Positions 15,550 through 24,389 of a stretch of 64,000 bases of DNA are shown here, one piece after another; the first letter of the stretch is position 1; each line of letters opens with the position of its first letter. Source of the DNA: Paenibacillus lemnae (lineage in GTDB: Bacteria > Bacillota > Bacilli > Paenibacillales > Paenibacillaceae). A model generated the notes under the pieces. That model was not told the DNA's origin, did no database searches, and saw only the letters and a list, made by a program, of their open reading frames with translations. Location: NCBI RefSeq assembly GCF_012933385.1, contig NZ_JABBPN010000009.1, positions 1 to 64,000 of the forward strand, read 5' to 3'. The position numbers and the translations under genes were made by a program.

Positions 15550-15576
15550 TTGTCATGCGAGGTTATATGGTATAAT
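15550..15576 (+). promoter_or_regulatory. Extended -10 promoter of ccdC
   Basis: TTGTCA (15550-15555), a 15-base spacer and TGGTATAAT (-10 at 15571-15576). The TGN extension compensates for the short spacer. An AT-rich tract lies just upstream. Confidence 0.55.
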
Positions 15577-15626
15577 CATGTAGGCATAGATTTTGTGACA
15601 TTACTGAAGGAAAGAGGTCTTGAATT

Positions 15627-16124
15627 GTGGTTCATCTGGATCTGAACTCCCCAATTCTTCAAATAGGTTCGACGATCGCCATGCTGGTCATGGCACTGAC
15701 TGCTATTTTCATACGAGTAAAAGCCAGCCACCGTCCGGTTACGGTACGCAAGATTATTATTCCTCCGCTAGGCATGACGACCGGGTTTCTCATGTTTGTC
15801 GTCCCGGAAGTGCGTATTCCCGTATTGTGGGGAATTATTTCGTTTTTGATCGGCTGGTTTATTTTCTCCTATCCACTCATTCGCGGCACCAAATTCCAGC
15901 TTGTGGACGGGCAGGTATTTATCCAGCGCTCACGCGGCTTTGTCTTTATTTTACTAGGGCTGCTCACCGTCCGCCTTCTGCTGCATGGTTACATTGAACA
16001 GCACATTTCGATCCCGCAGACCGGCGCCTTGTTCTTCCTGCTCGCCTACGGTATGATCACCCACTGGCGCGTGTCGATGTACAGGCAGTATGTCCACATT
16101 ACCGGACCCAACCCGGCTGCCTGA
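15627..16124 (+). CDS. ccdC: CcdC-family membrane protein
   Basis: The 165-residue integral membrane protein has about five hydrophobic spans and the family-typical VRKIIIPPLGMTTGFLMFVVPEVRIP and RGFVFILLGLLTVRLLLHGYIE segments. CcdC is linked genetically with cytochrome c biogenesis in Bacillus, although its biochemical role is unclear. The GTG start at 15627 lies eight bases after AAAGAGG. It is a single gene with its own promoter and terminator, without ccdA nearby. Confidence 0.75.
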   Translation: MVHLDLNSPILQIGSTIAMLVMALTAIFIRVKASHRPVTVRKIIIPPLGMTTGFLMFVVPEVRIPVLWGIISFLIGWFIFSYPLIRGTKFQLVDGQVFIQRSRGFVFILLGLLTVRLLLHGYIEQHISIPQTGALFFLLAYGMITHWRVSMYRQYVHITGPNPAA

Positions 16125-16150
16125 TCTGCCGGCTTGATAAGCCTGCATGT

Positions 16151-16206
16151 AAAAACCGTTCCCTCACTCCGATGGATGATCCATGGACGAAGGAACGGTT
16201 TTTTTG
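16151..16206. terminator. Strong bidirectional terminator
   Basis: AAAAACCGTTCC (16151-16162) pairs with GGAACGGTTTTT (16192-16203) around a smaller inner hairpin (TGGATGATCCA). It separates convergent ccdC and the diguanylate cyclase. Confidence 0.9.
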
Positions 16207-16231
16207 TTCAATTCCTATGTACGCATCTTCG

Positions 16232-17692
16232 CTATCCATTGATTTCTACGCGGTTCCGTCCCGCTTCCTTTGCCCGGTACAGCGCGCGATCCGCCTGATC
16301 TACCAGCTGCTGGCCTGTCTCTCCGTCCCGGACGATGCGGCTGTGGACACCGATACTGACCGAAACATGGGGACTCACCTGCGAATGTTCATGCGAAATC
16401 TGCAGCCGGGCTACCGCTTCCCGGATTTGCTCTCCGAGCGCAGCCGCTTCCTCTGGCCCTGCCTCTTTCATAATGACCGCAAATTCCTCACCGCCATAAC
16501 GGTAAGCCGATGCAAGAGATGAGGCAGAAGCAGTCTGTTCCAGCGCAGCGGCCACTTCTTTCAGTACAGCGTCTCCGCCCAGATGGCCGTAGTGATCGTT
16601 ATATGCCTTGAAATAGTCTACATCCACCAGCAGCAGCGCTGCAGGATATGAGCCGGCTGCAGAACTTTTCATAGCTTCACTCAGCTTATCATCAAAAGCC
16701 CGCCGATTCGGGATCTCTGTCAGACCATCCATTTCAGACAGCCGGGTCAGCTGCTCATTCGCCTCCTCCAGGCGCTGCCGGGAAGAAAGCAGCTGCTCCC
16801 GGTTCTTCACCATCCGGATGTACAGCTTGTTCACTTCATACATCAGCGAGCAGATGACGACGGTAGCGGAGATCAGGGAGTTCGTCCGGGCTGCATACCA
16901 CCCCAGGCTGTATCTTGCTCCGGAGAATAACGTCAAGGTTACGTCCAGCAGAAACACGAACACCGCTACCGTTAACCATAAATGAAGCACACTGCGCCCG
17001 CGGTGCACCACAAGCAGAAGCACCAGTGCAAGCATATTGAGCATCCATACGACCGGCCCGATGCCGGAATCCAGCAGTGCCCGGAAATTCCCCTTCTGAA
17101 TAATCCGGGGCAGGACATCATTACCCAGCGTCACAAGCAGATAAGCTCCCAGAACGATCCCTAGGACGACCATGATGGCCGCGGCTCCCTTCCTTCCCAG
17201 TCCTCGAGGCTTCAAAGGAGCAGACGTCTTCCAGCTCGTCCATACGTAGAGCATGATGCCAGCCGGAAACCCGCCATGCCACAGCACCCATAGCCACACC
17301 GCGCTCTGATCTCCCGCACCGATGAGTCCGGTATCCGAGAATACCCCCGGAAATGTGAGAATATGCGGAAGCGTAATCAGAGCGGTATACAGGTATGTAC
17401 ATGACAGCACCAGCAGGGACATGGACCGCGCCGCCCTGAACTGACTGTACAGCAGATATGCCGTCATAAAATCACCGAACAGAAACCAGGCGATGAATGC
17501 CGGAAGAAAGGGTTTGACCTCCGGAAGCATCCTTTCCCCGAACGGCAGAATCAGCATCGATACGATAAATAAGAAAATGGCCACACAAATAGCAGCACGC
17601 TTATGCGTGCTGCTGGATGGGATATGCAGTAATTGATGGGTATCTGTTGGAGTTAGAGATTTAGGCATAATAAACAACCGCACTTTCTTCAT
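16232..17692 (-). CDS. Membrane-bound diguanylate cyclase (GGDEF)
   Basis: The 486-residue protein has an N-terminal sensor of about eight to nine hydrophobic helices (residues 30-285), a linker helix (about 295-320), and a C-terminal GGDEF domain. The active half-site reads RYGGEEFAVIM, the metal-binding Asp lies in LLVDVDYFKAYNDHYGHLGGDAVL, and the substrate loop in TEIPNRRAFD. It should condense two GTP to c-di-GMP. I do not see a clear RXXD inhibitory site five residues before GGEEF. No strong ribosome binding site precedes ATG 17692; ATG 17668 is an alternative. A Spo0A-box-like word lies upstream. Confidence 0.88.
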   Translation of the reverse strand: MKKVRLFIMPKSLTPTDTHQLLHIPSSSTHKRAAICVAIFLFIVSMLILPFGERMLPEVKPFLPAFIAWFLFGDFMTAYLLYSQFRAARSMSLLVLSCTYLYTALITLPHILTFPGVFSDTGLIGAGDQSAVWLWVLWHGGFPAGIMLYVWTSWKTSAPLKPRGLGRKGAAAIMVVLGIVLGAYLLVTLGNDVLPRIIQKGNFRALLDSGIGPVVWMLNMLALVLLLVVHRGRSVLHLWLTVAVFVFLLDVTLTLFSGARYSLGWYAARTNSLISATVVICSLMYEVNKLYIRMVKNREQLLSSRQRLEEANEQLTRLSEMDGLTEIPNRRAFDDKLSEAMKSSAAGSYPAALLLVDVDYFKAYNDHYGHLGGDAVLKEVAAALEQTASASSLASAYRYGGEEFAVIMKEAGPEEAAALGEQIREAVARLQISHEHSQVSPHVSVSIGVHSRIVRDGETGQQLVDQADRALYRAKEAGRNRVEING

Positions 17693-17764
17693 GTCATTTA
17701 GGAATTACCAATTATCTACATTAGTAGATTTGCTCCCAGATGACAACTATTATGATGAAAAAAA

Positions 17765-17771
17765 TGTCGAT
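17765..17771. promoter_or_regulatory. Spo0A-box-like word upstream of the cyclase gene
   Basis: TGTCGAT flanked by A-rich sequence. The same word in the same A/T context lies at 47468-47474 upstream of the GGDEF-HD-GYP cluster. The Bacillus 0A box is TGTCGAA, so this is a six-of-seven match. Confidence 0.3.
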
Positions 17772-17797
17772 TTACCTAAAAAAATTACCCGGAGTAC

Positions 17798-18814
17798 CTA
17801 CTTTGTCATCTCACTGACCTTAACGAGCTGTTTGCCGAGGTTATCACCGCTGAACAGCCCGAGGAATGCTTCAATCGTGTTCTCGAATCCGTCTACGATG
17901 TTCTCCGCATACTGCAGCTGTCCGCTCTGGATCCAGCCTGCCAGCTCGGGCAGTGCCTTGCCAAAGTCCTTTGCATACTGCCCGACGAGAAAACCTTTCA
18001 TCAGGGCCGTATTTTTCAAGAGGGCCGTCTGCATCCGTGGACCGTTATCCGGCTTCTCCAGATTGTACAGTGCAATTTGGCCGCAGATCGGAATCCGTGC
18101 ATTCGGGTTCAGGAGCGACAGCACGTCATCTGAAATTTCGCCGCCCACATTGTCAAAATACACATCCACACCGTTCGGACATGCCATCTCCAGCGCAGCT
18201 TTCAAATCTTTTTCCGTCCGGTAGTTGAGCGCCGCATCAAAGCCCAGTTCCTTGGTCAAATAGTCATTTTTGCTGTCTGAGCCGGCAATACCGACCACTC
18301 TCGCTCCTTTAATCTTCGCGATTTGTCCGACAATCATCCCAACGGCTCCGGCAGCTCCGGATACCACCACGGTCTCACCTTCCTGAGGCTTGCCGATATC
18401 CAGCAATCCAAAATAAGCTGTAAGCCCGGTCATGCCCAGCACGCCCAGTGCTGTAGAAACCGGAGCCAGATCCGGATCAATTCGGCGCAGGGATTCTGTC
18501 GATGCTGCAGCATAACGCTGCCATCCCCACAGTCCGGCGACAATATCGCCTTCCTTCCACTGCGGATCGGCAGACTCCATGATTTGGCCGATGCTGCCGC
18601 CCATAATCACTTCGCCGATGGGGTAAGGCTCGGCATAGCTTTTAGCTGCACTCATACGTCCTCTCATGTATGGATCCACCGATATATAAAGGGTCCGTAC
18701 CAATACCTCTCCCGCTTGCGGGACGGGAAGCGGTTCTTCCTTGAATTCGAAATCCGCGCTGCCCGGCATACCTTCCGGACGCTTCACCAGTACAATTTTT
18801 TCATTCACAGACAT
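17798..18814 (-). CDS. NADPH-dependent MDR-family oxidoreductase (CurA/YfmJ type)
   Basis: The 338-residue cytosolic enzyme has an N-terminal GroES-like domain with the family hallmark SVDPYMRGRM. Its Rossmann domain follows (VVVSGAAGAVGMIVGQIAKIKGARVVGIAGS, about residues 148-180), along with DVYFDNVGGEISD. Relatives reduce activated double bonds in alpha,beta-unsaturated carbonyls using NADPH and lack zinc. It reads in the same direction as the cst-like genes upstream, starting 59 bases after tauE ends, and might be read through from them. Its own function looks general. Confidence 0.88.
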   Translation of the reverse strand: MSVNEKIVLVKRPEGMPGSADFEFKEEPLPVPQAGEVLVRTLYISVDPYMRGRMSAAKSYAEPYPIGEVIMGGSIGQIMESADPQWKEGDIVAGLWGWQRYAAASTESLRRIDPDLAPVSTALGVLGMTGLTAYFGLLDIGKPQEGETVVVSGAAGAVGMIVGQIAKIKGARVVGIAGSDSKNDYLTKELGFDAALNYRTEKDLKAALEMACPNGVDVYFDNVGGEISDDVLSLLNPNARIPICGQIALYNLEKPDNGPRMQTALLKNTALMKGFLVGQYAKDFGKALPELAGWIQSGQLQYAENIVDGFENTIEAFLGLFSGDNLGKQLVKVSEMTK

Positions 18815-18872
18815 TATTATTTTCCTCCTCGCTATCTACAGCTTCACCTGTATCTTACCCAATTTCTGAGGA

Positions 18873-19655
18873 TCACAATAATTCCAGTCCCATCTTGACG
18901 GCAACAGCAAATATCATCACGGCCAGCATCCATTTCAGGACGGAGGTTCTCATCCGTTGACCGACCTTTACGCCAAGAGGCGAAGCTATTAGAGCCGCAG
19001 CCACCATAACCAGGGCAGGCAGCAAAACTACCTGACCCGCTGCCAGTTTGCCTCCGGTCACACCCAAAGAAGAGATAAAGGTAATGGCCATCGAGGATGC
19101 GATGACTATGCGGAACGGAAGCTTCAGCACAACAAGCAGGATCGGAATGAGCAGAAATGACCCGCCTGCGCCCACAATGCCTGAGGCCGCGCCGACCAAC
19201 AGGGCTAACAGCGCCGCCAGTCCGGCGTTAAACTTCACTTCCTTTACGTCTTCTGCCAAACCGCTGTTCCCTTTCACCGGAATGAGCATCATAATAGCAG
19301 CCATCACGGCCAAGCCGCCGTACATCATATTGATCCCTTCTCCGTCCAGAAACCGGGAGCCGAAACCGCCGATCAGGCTGCCCGTCAGAATCGCAGCGCC
19401 CATCACCACAATCAGCCTCTTGTTCAGGTATCCGCTCTTGCGATATGCCCAGATTCCGCCAAGTGTCGCGAACAGGACCTGTACGGCTGTAATTCCTGAG
19501 ACCTCATGCGGCGTGAAAGCAGCAGCACCCAGAAGTGGCGGCACATACAGCACCAGAGGATATAAAATGATCGCCCCGCCGACACCCATCATGCCGGAAA
19601 GGAAGGAACCGGCAAAGCCGATCAGGAACAGGATGATCACTTCATAGATACCCAC
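18873..19655 (-). CDS. TauE/SafE-family sulfite exporter
   Basis: The 260-residue membrane protein has seven to eight spans with the repeated TauE/SafE motif (GFAGSFLSGMMGVGGAIILYP near the start and GAASGIVGAGGSFLLIP in the second half). Proteins of this family export sulfite or organosulfonates. It begins at GTG 19655 two bases after the persulfide dioxygenase stop, and so is translated with it. In the cst-type system of Staphylococcus aureus a TauE protein accompanies CstR, which fits removal of sulfite made by the dioxygenase. Confidence 0.88.
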   Translation of the reverse strand: MGIYEVIILFLIGFAGSFLSGMMGVGGAIILYPLVLYVPPLLGAAAFTPHEVSGITAVQVLFATLGGIWAYRKSGYLNKRLIVVMGAAILTGSLIGGFGSRFLDGEGINMMYGGLAVMAAIMMLIPVKGNSGLAEDVKEVKFNAGLAALLALLVGAASGIVGAGGSFLLIPILLVVLKLPFRIVIASSMAITFISSLGVTGGKLAAGQVVLLPALVMVAAALIASPLGVKVGQRMRTSVLKWMLAVMIFAVAVKMGLELL

Positions 19656-19657
19656 GT

Positions 19658-20779
19658 CTATCTCACCGCACAGCGGTTAGGGCCGATCTCCATCTCCCGC
19701 TGGGCTTCGTGGTCTGGAGACATTTTTCCCATATTGGTGTTACGGATGTCCTGATACGCATTCGGCTGTGGCGGAAGATTCTGACTAACCATGGTGACAA
19801 AGGCTTCCTTTTCCAGGTTCAATCCATGATTTTCAAGGAACAGCTCACCCAGCTTCTTGGCCACAGTGCCGTCCTCATTGAGTTCATCCATGATCATGAA
19901 ATGGGAAGGCAGGACGATCAGCTGCTCTGCTAAATCGCGATAACGTTTATAAAGCGTTTCCCGCAGATCCATCGCCCAGCTGCCTGCCTCACCTGCGAGA
20001 TCCGGACGGCCGATGGAGTCGATAAACAGAATATCTCCGCTGAACAGGTACTGGTCGTCTATCACAAGTGATGTGGAGCCGATCGTATGCCCCGGGGAGT
20101 ATAATGCTTTTATGGAAACCTCTCCACTCCCAAGCTTGATCTCTGTTCCATGGCCAAGTTTCTCATAAGCGAAGGCCACGTCCTGCGCATCCTCGGCTGG
20201 CAGCCAGTATTCGGCACCCGTTTCTTGTGCAATAGCACGTCCGCCTGAAATATGGTCTGCATGCAGATGGGTATCGACTACATGGGTAATGTTGACGTTC
20301 AAGTTCCGGGCAAAATCGGTATACACATGTATCATCCGTGTGGCATCCACCACAACGGCTTCGCCGCCGGATACCGCCATGTAGGACAGGCAGCCTTTGC
20401 CCAGGCGTACAAACTGGTACAGCTCACCGCCATGCCTCAGATCCCCGACCTTAAGGGGCACCAGATGCTCGCTCCAGGCTTTCATTCCGCCCTCCATATA
20501 CGCTGCTCTGCGTCCCTGTTCTGACAATAATTCCGCAACCATGATTGAAGATCCCTCTTTGGCGCATACCACCACAATTTCCTCAGGCGGGAGCTGTTCT
20601 AATATCTCCTCTACACCGTCTAACAGGTCAAAATAGGGTACATTCAGATGCTGTATTCCAGCACCTTCGATCTTCCAATCCTGAAATTGGTCGGTATTTC
20701 GTACATCCAGAATAAACATAGGTTCTTTGCGAATGAGTTTTTGTGCGACTTCATGAACACTTATAGCTCGGATTGACAT
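19658..20779 (-). CDS. Rhodanese / metallo-beta-lactamase fusion (persulfide dioxygenase type)
   Basis: The 373-residue protein has an N-terminal rhodanese domain with Cys72 ([10 protein letters not shown]). A metallo-beta-lactamase domain follows with [11 protein letters not shown] at 170-180, SPGHTIGS, and [14 protein letters not shown], the pattern of ETHE1-like persulfide dioxygenases. The likely job is oxidising low-molecular-weight persulfides to sulfite. The order of domains is reversed relative to the CstB arrangement (dioxygenase first), as far as I recall. It lies between the TusA-rhodanese and TauE genes. Confidence 0.85.
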   Translation of the reverse strand: MSIRAISVHEVAQKLIRKEPMFILDVRNTDQFQDWKIEGAGIQHLNVPYFDLLDGVEEILEQLPPEEIVVVCAKEGSSIMVAELLSEQGRRAAYMEGGMKAWSEHLVPLKVGDLRHGGELYQFVRLGKGCLSYMAVSGGEAVVVDATRMIHVYTDFARNLNVNITHVVDTHLHADHISGGRAIAQETGAEYWLPAEDAQDVAFAYEKLGHGTEIKLGSGEVSIKALYSPGHTIGSTSLVIDDQYLFSGDILFIDSIGRPDLAGEAGSWAMDLRETLYKRYRDLAEQLIVLPSHFMIMDELNEDGTVAKKLGELFLENHGLNLEKEAFVTMVSQNLPPQPNAYQDIRNTNMGKMSPDHEAQREMEIGPNRCAVR

Positions 20780-20813
20780 GATTATGATCTCCTCTCGTAT
20801 TGGTTTTATTGGT

Positions 20814-21389
20814 TTATGCTTTAATGTCCTCTGTCACTCCGTTCCAATCCTTCATGCCTGGCACCACATTGATGACTTGCTGGAATCCTGCATTCGATAG
20901 AGCCTGTGCAGCCAGATCACTGCGAAGACCGCTGCGGCAGATCACGTACGTTGGCTGCTGAGGATCAAGCTCGCTCAAACGGATCTCCAACTCTCCCAGC
21001 GGCATTGAAACGGCTCCTGGAATATGACCAAATGCAAATTCCGCCGGCTCCCTCACGTCCACAATCACCATAGGCTCCCCGGATTTCAGGCGCTGCTCCA
21101 GCTCCGAATGATCACAAACGGCGGCAAAGGATCGTTCTGCGCTCTCTTCTTCAGAAGCCTTCCGGAGATAGTGCTTCAGCACACCCTGCTCCTGAAGTGT
21201 ACCGAGATACTGATGCCCGATGCCTTCCGCCCAGGCTTTCATATCTGCTGTAGAACCAGGGTCGGTCGCCTCGACCTCCAGCACTTGTCCTGCTTTTAAT
21301 TCCTTCATTACTTTCTTGGTGCGTACGATCGGCATCGGGCAGGCCAGCCCTTTCGCGTCCAGTTTCATATCAAATGTCAGTTTTTCCAT
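20814..21389 (-). CDS. TusA-rhodanese fusion sulfurtransferase
   Basis: The 191-residue protein joins a TusA domain ([13 protein letters not shown], Cys17) to a single rhodanese domain ([22 protein letters not shown] with Cys151). Both active-site Cys are present, so it can relay persulfide sulfur between the two. Fusions of this sort occur in CstA-like proteins, which also carry a DsrE part; here DsrE is the separate neighbour at 21444-21929. The start at ATG 21389 follows AGGGGAGGG, and a CstR-type operator lies 22 bases further upstream. Confidence 0.85.
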   Translation of the reverse strand: MEKLTFDMKLDAKGLACPMPIVRTKKVMKELKAGQVLEVEATDPGSTADMKAWAEGIGHQYLGTLQEQGVLKHYLRKASEEESAERSFAAVCDHSELEQRLKSGEPMVIVDVREPAEFAFGHIPGAVSMPLGELEIRLSELDPQQPTYVICRSGLRSDLAAQALSNAGFQQVINVVPGMKDWNGVTEDIKA

Positions 21390-21410
21390 TATAAAACCCT
21401 CCCCTTAATG

Positions 21411-21426
21411 TACCCCATAGGGTATA
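21411..21426. promoter_or_regulatory. CstR-type operator 1 (before the TusA-rhodanese gene)
   Basis: TACCCCATAGGGTATA, a near-palindrome of the TACCC-GGGTA class bound by CsoR/CstR repressors. Confidence 0.7.
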
Positions 21427-21443
21427 TAAATTGATAAAAAATT

Positions 21444-21929
21444 TTAGATAAACAAATTGACGTTTCCATCCTGGGCATCTCCCAGATAGGCGGCTACACC
21501 GGCATATTCAATGCCTTCCAGCAGCTCTTCCTTCTGCAGGCCAAGCAGATCCATCGTCATCGTGCAGGCTACGAGCTTCACATCCTGTTCCTGTGCCATC
21601 TCGATGAGCTGTGGCAGCGGAACCGCATTATGCTTGCGAATAACATCTTTAATCATCTTGGGACCCATTCCTGCAAAATTCATTTTGGATAGTCCCATTT
21701 TATCCGCCCCCCGCGGCATCATTCGGGCAAACATCCGCTCCATAAACCCTTTTTTGCGAGGCGGCTCAACCTGCTCATCCTTTCGCAGGGCATTGAGGCC
21801 CCAGAAGGTATGAAAAATCGTGACCTCATGGTCATAAGCTGCTGCTCCATTGGCGATAATATAGGCAGCCATAGCCTTATCATAATCACCGCTGAACAGG
21901 ATGATCGTTGTCTTTTTAACCTGACTCAT
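21444..21929 (-). CDS. DsrE/DsrF-like sulfur-relay protein
   Basis: The 161-residue protein has the DsrE fold signature: TIILFSGDYDKAMAAYIIANGA at the start, DHEVTIFHTFWGLNAL, and a conserved Cys in VKLVACTMTMDLLGL. Such proteins hold or pass persulfide sulfur. The central insert (KKGFMERMFARMMPRG) is typical of the DsrE/DrsH-like group often annotated as a peroxiredoxin-family protein. It sits between two TusA-containing genes and has its own CstR-type operator. Confidence 0.85.
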   Translation of the reverse strand: MSQVKKTTIILFSGDYDKAMAAYIIANGAAAYDHEVTIFHTFWGLNALRKDEQVEPPRKKGFMERMFARMMPRGADKMGLSKMNFAGMGPKMIKDVIRKHNAVPLPQLIEMAQEQDVKLVACTMTMDLLGLQKEELLEGIEYAGVAAYLGDAQDGNVNLFI

Positions 21930-21950
21930 TATTTATCACTCCTCACTTTT

Positions 21951-21978
21951 CTTAAGTACCCCACGGGGTATATTTAAG
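21951..21978. promoter_or_regulatory. CstR-type operator 2 (before the dsrE-like gene)
   Basis: TACCCCACGGGGTA (21957-21970) is a perfect palindrome apart from the central bases, nested in a longer dyad CTTAA...TTAAG. Confidence 0.75.
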
Positions 21979-21988
21979 TTCAAAAAAA

Positions 21989-22222
21989 TTAACCCTTGCG
22001 GATCCAGAAGGTCAGCACTCCATTCTCCTCCGTATGCTTCATCAGTTCATGCCCGCCGGATTTCGCCCATGCCGTCATGTCACCCAAGGCTCCCTGATCC
22101 GTCACCTGAATCTCCAAAATCTGTCCTTGTTCCATGTCCTTCATGGCTTTCTTTGTCTTGACGATTGGCATTGGACATGCCAGTCCTTTCGCGTCCAGCT
22201 TTCCATGAGCTTGCTCCATCAT
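21989..22222 (-). CDS. TusA-family sulfurtransferase
   Basis: The 77-residue protein is a single TusA domain with the motif [20 protein letters not shown] (Cys16). It is closely similar to the TusA half of the fusion at 20814-21389, so the two probably arose by duplication. It would accept and deliver sulfane sulfur. The start at ATG 22222 (or the next codon) follows AGGAGG. It has its own promoter and operator. Confidence 0.88.
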   Translation of the reverse strand: MMEQAHGKLDAKGLACPMPIVKTKKAMKDMEQGQILEIQVTDQGALGDMTAWAKSGGHELMKHTEENGVLTFWIRKG

Positions 22223-22287
22223 GTATTCCTCCTAAGTGATTGTGTGTCGGGAGGTTGGATCATGGTCCGTCCAGCCCGCTGTATCAT

Positions 22288-22330
22288 ATACCCATAGGGG
22301 TATAATAAAGGTCAGAGCAAAGGAAGTCAA
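22288..22330 (-). promoter_or_regulatory. tusA promoter with CstR-type operator 3
   Basis: On the minus strand TTGACT (22325-22330), 17 bases and TATTAT (22302-22307), followed at once by the palindrome ATACCCCTATGGGTAT (22288-22303). The operator overlaps the -10 and the start of transcription. Confidence 0.75.
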
Positions 22331-22340
22331 CCCTTTCCTC

Positions 22341-22601
22341 TTATCTGCTTTTTACCAAAAGGTTCACAGCCTGCTGTACCAGCTCTTCCGTGCTCTCACC
22401 ACGCTCTTCGGCTTCTCGTACGCATTCTACTAGATTAGAACTCACCACCACACCGATCGTGCGGTCAATCGCCGTTCTCGCCGCTGACAGCTGGGTAATC
22501 ACTTCCTTGCAGTCTTTGTTCTCCTCCATCATTTTGAGGATTCCCCGCAGCTGGCCTTCGATGCGTTTCACCCGATTTTTCATTTGATCGTTGTACTCCA
22601 T
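22341..22601 (-). CDS. cstR: CstR, persulfide-sensing CsoR-family repressor
   Basis: This 86-residue all-helical repressor belongs to the CsoR family. Cys31 (NKDCKE) and Cys60 (LVECVRE) stand at the positions of the two reactive Cys of CstR, and the His that copper-binding CsoR needs is absent (NLVECV). Persulfides would crosslink the Cys pairs and release DNA. All its neighbours are sulfur-relay or oxidation genes, and four TACCC-type palindromes lie in the cluster. The start at ATG 22601 is only weakly marked by a ribosome binding site. Confidence 0.9.
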   Translation of the reverse strand: MEYNDQMKNRVKRIEGQLRGILKMMEENKDCKEVITQLSAARTAIDRTIGVVVSSNLVECVREAEERGESTEELVQQAVNLLVKSR

Positions 22602-22664
22602 ATCTGTTCAGCCTCCTGTTCAGGTACGTTCATTCCGCTGCTTTCAGCATGTCCTGATGACCAC

Positions 22665-22693
22665 AATATATACCTGTTAGGGTATCCTGTCAA
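22665..22693 (-). promoter_or_regulatory. cstR promoter with CstR-type operator 4 in the spacer
   Basis: On the minus strand TTGACA (22688-22693), 17 bases and TATATT (22665-22670). The spacer is essentially the operator ATACCCTAACAGGTAT (22670-22685), so bound repressor would block polymerase directly. Confidence 0.75.
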
Positions 22694-22728
22694 TCTGAGG
22701 ACGGCTGCACCATCACCTACGTCCAAGC

Positions 22729-22773
22729 AAAAAAGCTGCTCCCTCCGTGAATCACTATCGCGAAGGAAGCAGC
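22729..22773 (-). terminator. Terminator of the ABC exporter operon
   Basis: On the minus strand GCTGCTTCCTTCG pairs with CGGAGGGAGCAGC and is followed by six T. Confidence 0.85.
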
Positions 22774-22815
22774 CAGCGGCTAATCTTTTTTTGAAAGTAT
22801 ACCTGCTTGGTCTGA

Positions 22816-23502
22816 TTACACCGTGGTGCGGCGCATCATGAGATAAGAAAGCACCATATAGAGCAGTGTCAGCGGCAGCGACCACCAGAACAGGAGATCA
22901 TAATGCTCAGCGAGCCAGCCAAACAGGGTCATCCATCCGTTGTTAGCTGTGAGGAAATAAGATGCAATGGAGCCTGCGGCCAGCAGACCGCCGAAGAAGA
23001 CGAACATGCCGGTCCGGCCAAACCTGCGCTGCAGACAGGAAATCGCAAAGCCCGCATAAAACATGTTAAGCAGCAGTAAGAAGAAAATCCCGAACAGCTC
23101 CAAAAGATTAAAGCTTCTCAAAAAGGCGAGGCTGAAAAACTGCAGCGATACCCCCCACTCCGGAATTACCTTCTCTTCAATAAGGAAGAGTGCAAGCAGC
23201 ACGACGGTAGTAAGGGCATTGATCAGCAGTGCTGCCAGAAAGGTCCCTTTGAAATAATCTGTTCTTCGCACACTCATCCCCAGCGCAAAGGGGAACGTGT
23301 TATACATCGTAATAATGCCTGTTACCATCATATAGATAAAGATCGACAGCACGCCGCCGGTTTTGACACCCGCTTCCGGAGCTGCCAAGGCTGCGATCAA
23401 GAAGTTGATCGAGAAGCTGCTCAGCAGGATCATCCAAGGAATATAGATCCATGTCCATTTATCTTTAAGATGAATTTTAACTACACCATGTACCCGGGTC
23501 AT
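22816..23502 (-). CDS. ABC-2-type membrane protein
   Basis: The 228-residue protein has about six hydrophobic spans (for example WMILLSSFSINFLIAALAA, IMFVFFGG-like segments and a last LTLLYMVLSYLMM) and no enzyme motif. It overlaps the ATPase gene by four bases (ATGA), so the two make one transporter. With the GntR regulator upstream this is the three-gene form of the YtrA-type exporters that respond to cell-wall or membrane-active agents. The substrate is not known. Confidence 0.8.
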   Translation of the reverse strand: MTRVHGVVKIHLKDKWTWIYIPWMILLSSFSINFLIAALAAPEAGVKTGGVLSIFIYMMVTGIITMYNTFPFALGMSVRRTDYFKGTFLAALLINALTTVVLLALFLIEEKVIPEWGVSLQFFSLAFLRSFNLLELFGIFFLLLLNMFYAGFAISCLQRRFGRTGMFVFFGGLLAAGSIASYFLTANNGWMTLFGWLAEHYDLLFWWSLPLTLLYMVLSYLMMRRTTV

Positions 23503-24389
23503 GAGATCACCGCCTTGTTCATATATTGAGGATCGGTCAGCCGGACCATCAGCTGCTGCAGCGGAACCGCAGACAGCTCAAGTCCCAGCTCCGCTGCTTC
23601 ACGGCGCTCCATGGCTCCGTTTGGAGATAATACGGTTACCGCAGACAAGCCTCCCATGGACTGGCGTTCCAGCACATCTTTGCCTTCGGTAAATGCCGCA
23701 ACTTCCTTCGCTGCTCCGCTTACGGTATAAGCCATACCGCGGAGGGTATCTGCATCTTCATTCAGAACCAGCTTCCCGCCGTCAATGAGCAGCACATGCT
23801 CCAGAAGCGGGCTGACCTCGTCGATCAGGTGGGTAGACAGCACAATCGTACGGGGGTGCTCGCTGTAATCTTCCCGCAGCCGGTCATAAAACAATGTGCG
23901 TGTTGCAGCATCCAGGCCCAGGTAAGGTTCATCGAAAAATGTCAGAGGCGCACGGCTCGCAAGCCCGATAATAACGCCGACAGCGGACAGCATGCCCCGG
24001 GACAGCTTTTTCATCCAGCGGTTCATCGGAAGCCGGAAATCCTCCACCAGAGACAGTGCGTATTCGTTATCCCAGTTGGGGAACAGGTTGCTGGCTGATT
24101 CCAGCACATCTCTGATTTTGAACACATCCGGATACTTTTGGCTCTCCTTGATAAAGCACACCTGTGAGAGGACCGCCTCATTCTCATAAGGCCGCTGGCC
24201 GAACACCAGCAAATCACCACTGCTTTGAAACAGCTGTGCGGTAATGATATGCATAATCGTCGTCTTCCCCGCACCATTACGCCCCAGCAGGCCGTAAATT
24301 TTGCCTTCCTCCAGACTAAAGCTGACATCCTGCACAGCATGGATATTGTCATACGTTTTGGTCAGATTACGAACTTCCACGATACTCAT
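23499..24389 (-). CDS. ABC transporter ATPase
   Basis: The 296-residue ATPase has Walker A GLLGRNGAGKTT (about residues 34-45), a signature read as LSRGM in place of LSGGQ, Walker B LTFFDEP and the D-loop GLDAATR, then a switch His in LSTHLIDE. The C-terminal 80 residues form a small extra domain. The non-canonical signature recurs in YtrB-like exporters. It overlaps the GntR gene and the permease gene by four bases each, so the three are translationally coupled. Confidence 0.88.
   Translation of the reverse strand: MSIVEVRNLTKTYDNIHAVQDVSFSLEEGKIYGLLGRNGAGKTTIMHIITAQLFQSSGDLLVFGQRPYENEAVLSQVCFIKESQKYPDVFKIRDVLESASNLFPNWDNEYALSLVEDFRLPMNRWMKKLSRGMLSAVGVIIGLASRAPLTFFDEPYLGLDAATRTLFYDRLREDYSEHPRTIVLSTHLIDEVSPLLEHVLLIDGGKLVLNEDADTLRGMAYTVSGAAKEVAAFTEGKDVLERQSMGGLSAVTVLSPNGAMERREAAELGLELSAVPLQQLMVRLTDPQYMNKAVIS

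Noticed and set aside
17693..17797. c-di-GMP riboswitch upstream of the GGDEF gene
   Set aside because: No GEMM-type core sequence is present. Only the Spo0A-like word stands out.
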